From: Ilyonectria destructans
Taxonomy: Eukaryota; Ascomycota; Sordariomycetes; Hypocreales; Nectriaceae
Assembly: GCA_020740775.1 (NCBI GenBank)
Contig: JAHEWK010000014.1
Span: 1,488,001 to 1,552,000, forward strand
Direction: 5' to 3'
DNA: 64,000 nucleotides
Below, piece after piece: positions 57,230 to 64,000 of this stretch; position 1 is the first letter of the stretch, and every line of letters begins with the position of its first letter. The position numbers and the translations under genes are program-made. The notes under the pieces are model-generated. The model was not told where the DNA came from and did no database searches. It saw nothing but the letters and a program-made list of their open reading frames with translations.

Positions 57230-59418
57230 ACCCAGCAAGGGAAGCATATAAAAAAACCACAACAATTTCGACTGGGTTTCATTGGGTAACTCCACAGAGG
57301 GGGACGGCCACGGGAAACAACGGACAACATCATGTATGCATTATGAGTGGGCGTTTGGGGAATGCTTTTGTCGATTTTCAACTACCCTCTTCTGCCCTGT
57401 GTATTGGCTTATTTCCTTAACATGGAAGGGCGGAGGGGTTTTGGGGGCGATACTGCCCGAGCCTGGGTCGGGTTTTCAGCATGGACACTGGGGCAACATA
57501 TTGGCCAAAGGTGGTGTTACGAAGTACAGTAGTATACGGATCGGATAACAGAACATGCCAGTTGGCTGTCGGGAAGAGTGTAGCAGGTTTTGTCGATATC
57601 AAACAAATGGCGTACGTGCCAGCATTCAACCTAGGTCTCTATCAGTTTCTTACAGTGACAAGTGGCTTGTCCATGATTACGATGAAGACTTTTTGCAGAT
57701 ACGGTTGTGTTTGTATTGAGCTATGGCTTGACTACACCGTTGCAGATTTTCGTTCACCTTGTACTCTCCATGTTGTCGCCTGTCATTTCGGAAGATACTG
57801 CCTCATCTAGGAAGATGCATGTCTCACTTGGCAGGTCCCTTTCCATTACCGCCTCCGGGACTTATTGGCCTTGTCAGCCGCCGCCTGGGCACGCTGCGCA
57901 AACCCTGTGTCGTTTCCCGACTTGGCCTGAGAAGACGGGGCGGGTTAGCAAGAGATCAGTGTGGTTTATGAGGATTCAAGTGCGGTGCTTACGTTGGCGG
58001 CCTGGATCCTGGCTGCGGCTTCTTTGTCCATAGGGACCTGGCAAGATGTGAGAGTCTGGACCCTTTTATTATTTTCAACTGTGAGTTTAGCTTTCTATGT
58101 GACAGATGACGCGCTTCTGTGTCTAGAGTCATTGGCGTTGTCATTATCGTGGTTGTTGCTTGCTCACAGAACAGGGTCCCCGAAATCGACACGCGTCAAT
58201 GGCAACGACGATGGCACAACCGAGGGTTTTGTTTATCCGTTTGCCTAGCTGTTTGTCTGTTTGTAAGAAGAGTCATGTCTTAAGACGTCGGCTTCCTATC
58301 TCGCTCATATATATGACACCGTCGTGTAACACTCGTAGGCAGCGACTACGCAGCATTGGGTTGATGGCTGAGCAGAGCAACAAGCTCGACAAACTCTACA
58401 GACAAAGGGACGTGGATTGAAGAGAGACAAATAACGTAAAACGAACCACTATAGCACCACGACCCTCTTGTCATAGAGATTGACGTTGGGATGAAGAATA
58501 TCCATCAACATGTCTTCACGATATGAGCGAGGATTTCAATTCTTTGATACGGGAGAGGCACTATTAGCGCTAGCAAAGGTGAACCACAAGTCTCCTATAT
58601 GCTGTGTACGAGTGTTGATGTCTTTTACTTGCACAGGCTTGAGTTCGATCATGTTGTCCACCAACCAGCCAGTCACACCTCCAGATGTAGTTAAAAAATT
58701 TGTACTACCCCGAGTTTCACGGCCTACCTTAAAATAACTAATGTTGCTGATATAGTATTGGGGAAACCGCAAATCTCATCGCGGCGCCGTTATGGCCAAC
58801 CAAGATGCCACTCATACACAAACCCCTTCCCCAGCCCGGGGCTATTTCCAGATCGAACTAGCCCGAACTCAAATAATTTCGTTGAGGTTTTAATAAGTAC
58901 ATCTGAAGCGAAGCAGCCCCGCCAAGCGCCTCGTGTCTAACTGTTGCGACCCTGTGTTTGCGCGAGGTACCTGGAAATTTGTACGTACGCGTCATCTGTG
59001 CAATCACACACACTAGTGACAATATACATAGCTGTAGAGTGCAACAAGGCGACATTAGCTTGGTTGGCCAGTAAGATACGGGATTTCCTTTGGACTGTTG
59101 GCAGGGCCAAACAAGATGCAATGCTGTGCGGTGTGTACTGTACCAAGCACTCAGGTAGAATCCACGGGTTTCTCATCACTTAGATAAGCCCGGCGAAGGA
59201 ATGGAAACCATTTGGCACGGTAAAGTCTAGAAATAATATCCTGTTTGACATGTTTTATGTGTAGTCGGCAAGGACTTAAGGCCGCCTTGATTTCTATCTA
59301 TGTCCCTCTTTTCCATTGTCCTTCCAGATTGACTCCTCCCAAAAGTATCCGGTCCATCTTACCTCGGCCCATGAGGTCCGAAATATACAATGAGTCTAGT
59401 CATACAAGCAAGTCGTCG
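57230..59418. other. Intergenic, between convergent carrier and AT-hook genes
   Basis: About 2.2 kb of lower GC. Short frames occur on both strands; the minus-strand frame at 58536-58772 looks protein-like but cannot be extended or identified. No RNA gene was seen. Confidence 0.5.
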
Positions 59419-61383
59419 TCATTTGCGTAGGGATTTTAGCAGAGGCGCAATCCTCGACCTCTTGCTTAGCCCAACCCGATATATAGGCTTGTTGGCGGCT
59501 GTAATTGCGGATAGCCCGCGGGCTTGCCCCAGACTCTTGACAGCTGGACCAGACGGGCTGGCTTTGGCTCCCTTCTCGACCACTGGGGAATCTGGGACCT
59601 TGAGCTTTTCATCCTTGACCGTGCTAAGGGCAGTTGGGATGGCGGTATTTTGACGAGTTTCCTTCAAGACCGTTGTATCCAGTTCCGATTTGGTTGGATC
59701 CTCCTCTTCGGGCTCATCCGGCTCGTGGTATGCACTGCGCTCTTCCGTCAATATCTTAGAGTCGACCTTGATTTGAACAGTGTCAGAAGGAACTTGCGCA
59801 ACATCGTCTAATGGTACGGTCGTGGCTTGTGGGCTTTGCTCGACGACCGCTAGCTTGTCTTGTTTCCGTGGCCTGCCGCGTTTCTTTTTCTGCGTGGTAG
59901 TAACTTCTCCAACCGCCGAATTAGCTGGTAGCGGCGTAGTTGGCTGTACTTCTTCTGTGGCTTTCTTTCGTGGCCGTCCTCTTGGTTTCTTTGGTTTGAC
60001 AGGCTGTTCTGCGTAATCGGATTCTTCATCGTTTGCTGCCGCCTCAACAAACGGTGGTTCCGTTCTGTCTAACTTGGTGTCCACGTCCGACTCATCGCGG
60101 TTTGCAACCTTTGGACTATCCGACTTTGGACTATCCGGCTTTGGAATATCCTGCTGTGGAATATCCTGCTTTGGACTAGCACGCGTTGGGCCCTCCTTCT
60201 TTAGACCATCTTTCTTTGGCCGACCGCGTTTTTTCGTCTCTTTTGGTTTTGCGGGTGGCTCAATGGCAGAAATGATATCAGGAGATGAGGGTAGTCTTCG
60301 GTCATTTAACTGCGTAGCCATGTCATGGTCCACCTCTGATGCAGCTGATGGCAGAGGGGCGGTGCTGAAACCAATTCCGTCGCTCCGTGGGGTGTTCACG
60401 TTGGTTGCTGATCCACTCGATCCCATCATTTGAGCGGCATGTGTGTATATGGGAGGCAGATACTCCTGACGGTGGCTGTCGCTAGAATCCAGGTGCACGC
60501 TTTGGTACTGTAGCTTCTGTGCATCGGTCAAGGGCCTAGCCGAGATGTAGAATGACGCATCATTATCGATAGGTAGCGTTGGAGGAAGCGTTGGGGGTAG
60601 CATACTAGATGGCGCAGCTAGTTGTGATTCTGGATGTATGTCTTCATTCTCGTTGCTGAATGGGATGGTCACAAGATCGACCTCATTGGATCCCTGTGGA
60701 GAGAGGTGTGAACTCTCAATCTTCCTCCTTTTCCTTGCCCCTGCAGGAGAACCGTCACCATCTAGTCCGTGGTCATGATCGGCCTCGGTCTTCTTGACAG
60801 AGGAAAGTCCTCGACATTTCAACTTGATGATTCGCTTTGCCGGCGGCCTCGAAGTTGACTGGGCGTCCTGGCGCTTCAATCGGATCTTGGGAACCTGTCG
60901 TGCGTGGTCTTCGTCGGGACTGTTTGGCACGTCCCAGACCGGGTCGTCCATCATGGCGGTAGGTGCCTTCCTCCTTCCAGGCGTCGACACTTGCGTCCAA
61001 TCGCTCATAGCCTTTCCACTGGAAGCTTTAGGATCCCTGGTGGCTGTGGGATCCGATATTGATGTGAGCGAAGATGGCTCGATTAGTCCCGTCACCGTTC
61101 GCTGGAAGGGCGCGGGCGCAGTCACCTCCGAGCTTGAAGGTGCGGCATTGTCAGTCGATTCGGGCAACGCGTCTGGGACATTCTCGCGAGCAGCGTCATT
61201 CTGCTCGTCATAGATGTTCCGAAAGAAGGACGGGTCAGTGGAAGTTGTCGTGTGGCTTACACGGCCGAATGAACGCGTTGCCTCCGCGCCGAAATCCTGA
61301 GGCGATACGGGTGCCTGAGGGCTGTGCGGCGGCGAGTAGCTGTTGTCTTCATCGTCAGAATCAGCAATGATGACTGGAGGCAT
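59419..61383 (-). CDS. AT-hook DNA-binding protein
   Basis: Intronless, 654 residues, start MPPVIIADSDDEDNSYSPP. Three AT-hooks carry the GRP core with basic flanks: KKRGRPKKDG (~383-392), KKPRGRPRKKA (~464-474) and KKKRGRPRKQDK (~498-509). They bind the minor groove of AT-rich DNA, so nuclear location is expected. The rest is mostly disordered, acidic and Ser/Pro-rich; two Lys/Arg clusters (PAKRIIKLKCRG and GARKRRKIESS) could be nuclear localisation signals. The C-terminus IYRVGLSKRSRIAPLLKSLRK is basic and helical and may be a conserved interaction motif. A 15-nt tandem repeat (60110-60184) codes for five copies of a P-K-x-D-x pentapeptide between hooks one and two. The role is not known; chromatin or transcription is inferred from the hooks. 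The promoter side is shared with the 3' flank of MET6. Confidence 0.83.
   Translation of the reverse strand: MPPVIIADSDDEDNSYSPPHSPQAPVSPQDFGAEATRSFGRVSHTTTSTDPSFFRNIYDEQNDAARENVPDALPESTDNAAPSSSEVTAPAPFQRTVTGLIEPSSLTSISDPTATRDPKASSGKAMSDWTQVSTPGRRKAPTAMMDDPVWDVPNSPDEDHARQVPKIRLKRQDAQSTSRPPAKRIIKLKCRGLSSVKKTEADHDHGLDGDGSPAGARKRRKIESSHLSPQGSNEVDLVTIPFSNENEDIHPESQLAAPSSMLPPTLPPTLPIDNDASFYISARPLTDAQKLQYQSVHLDSSDSHRQEYLPPIYTHAAQMMGSSGSATNVNTPRSDGIGFSTAPLPSAASEVDHDMATQLNDRRLPSSPDIISAIEPPAKPKETKKRGRPKKDGLKKEGPTRASPKQDIPQQDIPKPDSPKSDSPKVANRDESDVDTKLDRTEPPFVEAAANDEESDYAEQPVKPKKPRGRPRKKATEEVQPTTPLPANSAVGEVTTTQKKKRGRPRKQDKLAVVEQSPQATTVPLDDVAQVPSDTVQIKVDSKILTEERSAYHEPDEPEEEDPTKSELDTTVLKETRQNTAIPTALSTVKDEKLKVPDSPVVEKGAKASPSGPAVKSLGQARGLSAITAANKPIYRVGLSKRSRIAPLLKSLRK
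60110..60184. repeat. 15-nt in-frame tandem repeat inside the AT-hook gene, five copies
   Basis: Units such as tttggactatccggc and tttggaatatcctgc code on the minus strand for the pentapeptides PKQDI, PQQDI, PKPDS, PKSDS and PKVAN. In-frame length changes are likely between strains. Confidence 0.8.
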
Positions 61384-61959
61384 CTTGGGGAGCGAACAGT
61401 TCCAAAATCGTGACCCGTGTGTGGACTCGAGAGTACATGTTGGACGCGCTGGGACGTGGGGTTACGTGTCGCGCGTGGTCACGTGACACCTTCACACATC
61501 ATTTGGACGCCCAGTAGCGGCCTGCCTGTTTGCGGATGCCACACTCACGCACCATGGAAAAATGAAGTCCTCACCTCAAAGAGCTTCTTCAGCCTCATAC
61601 GAACTACGCAGAACACTCGTCTCATTTAAAGGCAAATGGAAAAAATATTTCTCAATGAGAAAAGTGGTCATTCTGTTGATTTATTGACCTGTCAACTCCC
61701 AATTGGGAGAGTATATGCAATATGTTGAAATGCGCTCGCCCAACCGTTCCCCTTATCCCATTCCCTGATCCTGATCCGTAGGTTAACTTTTGGGATGCAG
61801 CAAATACATCTGGTATTTATAAACCAGCCCAAACGCCGATGTTGAAATCGTAGCTGATTCGTTGATGCAGCCTCCGCAAATAGCACTTGTTAACACAATC
61901 CCCATGCGCCCCCTACAACTTCACACCCTTCAACCCTCTCATACCAGAAGGGTTGACAT
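61384..61959. other. Intergenic, AT-hook promoter and MET6 3' flank
   Basis: 576 bp. The left part precedes the AT-hook start; the AT-rich right part (61620-61880) is probably MET6 3' UTR. No gene was seen. Confidence 0.55.
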
Positions 61960-64000
61960 TTAGTTCTTGGCGTACTTGGCACGGAAGAACTTGGCAGCGT
62001 TGACCATGTTGAGGAGGGCCTCCTTGGTCTCCTTCCACTGACGGGTCTTGAGACCGCAGTCAGGGTCGATCCAGAGCTGCTCAGGCTTGAGGAACTGGAG
62101 CATCTCCTCGATGCGGTCCTTGATCTCCTGCTCGCTGGGGATACGAGGGGAGTGGATGTCGTAGACACCAGGGCCGATGTGGCGGGGGTACTCAGAGTCA
62201 ACGAAGACACGGAGGAGCTTGGCATCGGACTTGCTGTTCTCAATGGACAGAACGTCGGCATCGAGGGCAGCGATGGCGTGGAAGAAGTCCTGGAACTCAG
62301 AGTAGCAGAAGTGAGAGTGGATCTGAGTGGAGTCGACGACGCCGGCGGTGGAGAGACGGAAAGCATCGACAGCCCACTTGAGGTAGGCATCGCGCTCAGA
62401 GCCGGAGCGGAGAGGGAGACCCTCACGGAGAGCAGGCTCATCGACCTGGATGACGTCAATGCCAGCCTTCTCGAGGTCGACAACCTCGTCACGGAGGGCC
62501 AGAGCAAGCTGCTGGGCCTGGACGGACTGGTGAACGTCATCACGGGGGAAAGACCATCGCAGGCAAGTGACGGGGCCAGTCAACATGCCCTTCATGGGCT
62601 TGTCGGAGACCTTGACGGCGTACTTGGACTCCTTGACGGTCATGGGAGCGGGGCGGGAGATGTCGCCGACAATGATGGGGGGTCGGACGCATCGAGAGCC
62701 GTAGCTCTGAACCCAGGCATGGGTGGTGAAAGCATAACCCTTAAGGCGCTCACCGAAGAACTGAACCATGTCGTTACGCTCAGGCTCGCCGTGAACGAAA
62801 ACATCGAGGCCAAGCTCCTCCTGGATCTTGACGTTGTCCTCAATCTCCTTCTCAATGAACTTATCGTACTGCTCAACAGTGATCTCACCCTTGGTGAGCT
62901 TGTTGCGCTGGATACGGATGTCCTTGGTCTGGGGGAAAGAGCCGATGGTGGTGGTGGGGAAGAGAGGGAGCTTGAGCTTCTCCTGCTGCTGGGCGATACG
63001 GGCAGGGAACTCGGACTGACGCTTGTGGTCGGCCTCAGTGACCTTGGACTGACGGTCCTTGACCTCAGGGTCGTTGGTTCGGGCAGAGGTGGCACGAGCC
63101 TGGATGGACTTGGCGTTGGCCTCAAGCTGCTCACGGACAGCGGCGGGGCCCTCAGTGACGGCCTTGGCGATGAGAGCAATCTCAGAAGCCTTCTCAGTGG
63201 CGAAAGAGAACCAGTCGGCAATCTCGGCGTCCAGCTTCTTCTCGCTGGCGAGGGTGTGGGGGGTGTGGAGGAGAGAGCTGGAGGTGGCAACAATGACACG
63301 GTCCTTGCCGAGCTTCTGGATAGCGGTCTCAGCGGTCTCGATGGCACGCTTCAGGTTGGTCTTCCAGATGTTACGGCCATCGACGACACCAGCAGAGAGG
63401 ATGGTGCTGGAGCCGAGAGCAGAAGCGACAGTCTCGAGCTGCTCAGGGTTGCGGACAAGGTCAACGTGGACACCATAGACATCCTTGGGGAGGAGGTCAA
63501 TGTTGTGGACGATGTCACCGAAGTAGGTGGTGAAGACAAGCTTGGGGATCTTGTCGCCGAGGGCGGCAAACTTCTCATAGGCGGGCTTGAAAGCGGCCTT
63601 GGTCTTCTGGGGGAGATCAAAGACGAGGACGGGCTCATCGATCTGGACGGTCTCGGCACCAGCCTCCTTCAGCTGGACAAGGAGCTGCTCGTAGATGGGC
63701 AGGAGGCTGTCGAGGAGGTCAATGGGGTCGACGGTCTGGTCACGGTCGGCCTTGCCGAGGTGGAGGAAGCTGACGGGGCCAACAAGGACGGGGCGGGTGG
63801 TGATACCAGCCTCCTTAGCCTCCTTGAAGTCAGCGACAGCCTTGGGGGTGGCGGTGAGCTTGAAGGTCTGGCCGTCCTGGAGAGTGGGCTTGACGTAGTG
63901 GTAGTTGGAGTCGAACCACTTGACCATCTCCAGAGAGGGGACATCGACGCCCTCCTTCTGGTGGCCACGGCCCATGGCGAAGTACTCGTCAATGGTATCG
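61960..64000 (-). CDS. MET6: Cobalamin-independent methionine synthase (MetE/Met6), 5' end cut by the window edge
   Basis: Transfers a methyl group from 5-methyltetrahydropteroyl-triglutamate to homocysteine, the last step of methionine synthesis, in the cytosol. The visible frame runs from the right edge (TIDEYFAMGRGHQKEGV) to TAA at 61962-61960, about 679 residues without an intron; full-length fungal enzymes have about 765. N-terminal domain: MVKWFDSNYHYVKP and LGKADRD. Catalytic domain: PTTTIGSFPQTKDIR, VHGEPERNDMVQFFGE, PMKGMLTGPVTCLRWSF and IDVIQVDEPALREGLPL. The zinc ligands His and Cys lie in IHSHFCYSEF and Cys in WIDPDCGLKTR. Codon use is strongly biased to C- or G-ending codons, as expected for a highly expressed gene. 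The ATG at 63975 is internal, not the start. Confidence 0.96.
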   Translation of the reverse strand, partial: DTIDEYFAMGRGHQKEGVDVPSLEMVKWFDSNYHYVKPTLQDGQTFKLTATPKAVADFKEAKEAGITTRPVLVGPVSFLHLGKADRDQTVDPIDLLDSLLPIYEQLLVQLKEAGAETVQIDEPVLVFDLPQKTKAAFKPAYEKFAALGDKIPKLVFTTYFGDIVHNIDLLPKDVYGVHVDLVRNPEQLETVASALGSSTILSAGVVDGRNIWKTNLKRAIETAETAIQKLGKDRVIVATSSSLLHTPHTLASEKKLDAEIADWFSFATEKASEIALIAKAVTEGPAAVREQLEANAKSIQARATSARTNDPEVKDRQSKVTEADHKRQSEFPARIAQQQEKLKLPLFPTTTIGSFPQTKDIRIQRNKLTKGEITVEQYDKFIEKEIEDNVKIQEELGLDVFVHGEPERNDMVQFFGERLKGYAFTTHAWVQSYGSRCVRPPIIVGDISRPAPMTVKESKYAVKVSDKPMKGMLTGPVTCLRWSFPRDDVHQSVQAQQLALALRDEVVDLEKAGIDVIQVDEPALREGLPLRSGSERDAYLKWAVDAFRLSTAGVVDSTQIHSHFCYSEFQDFFHAIAALDADVLSIENSKSDAKLLRVFVDSEYPRHIGPGVYDIHSPRIPSEQEIKDRIEEMLQFLKPEQLWIDPDCGLKTRQWKETKEALLNMVNAAKFFRAKYAKN

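Noticed and set aside
58536..58772. Minus-strand 78-codon frame between the carrier and AT-hook genes
   Set aside because: It looks protein-like but cannot be extended by splicing and shows no known motif; not enough to call a gene.
59950..60250. Plus-strand open frames opposite the AT-hook gene
   Set aside because: They mirror the Lys/Arg/Pro-rich coding strand and have no independent evidence.

Overview
The window is a piece of a filamentous ascomycete (Pezizomycotina) chromosome, most likely from a Sordariomycete. Genes are interrupted by short introns (about 50-100 nt) with GT...AG ends and CTRAY branch sites. The products are eukaryotic core proteins: Pol III subunit, Pus3-type pseudouridine synthase, PIG-H, ESCRT-III, p23, Yra1, Ost4, Tma46, cobalamin-independent methionine synthase. 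Coding GC is high, and several proteins have architectures seen in moulds (PARP-UBC fusion, PRPP synthetase with a large insertion). I found no bacterial, plasmid or phage feature, no CRISPR array and no rRNA or tRNA gene. I cannot name the species.

Left block (1-19.2 kb), seven genes: 3' part of a PARP/UBC fusion (+), PRPP synthetase (-), Pol III subunit Rpc17 (+), an atypical Rho-like GTPase (-), Deg1/Pus3 (+), Gpi15/PIG-H (-) and a 1603-residue WD40/helical scaffold protein (-). Centre (19.2-45.1 kb): about 26 kb in which I can support only one gene, a 157-residue serine-rich protein. The rest is intergenic, with many short tandem repeats, C/T-rich leader-like stretches and two stretches of lower GC (about 27-31 kb and 43.5-45.1 kb). 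Right block (45.1-64.0 kb), eight genes: Vps24 (-), p23/Sba1 (+), Yra1 (-), Ost4 (-), Tma46 (+), a mitochondrial carrier (+), an AT-hook protein (-) and methionine synthase Met6 (-, cut by the window edge).

The genes do not form a cluster or pathway; this is ordinary housekeeping content with convergent and divergent neighbours. Exon joins were derived by hand from splice consensus, reading frame and family knowledge, so each join is a prediction. The most interesting observations are: the Yra1 gene carries an 815-nt intron at what appears to be the same codon boundary as the long autoregulatory intron of budding-yeast YRA1; the Rho-like GTPase has lost the switch residues needed for GTP hydrolysis; and the central gene desert holds one lone small gene.
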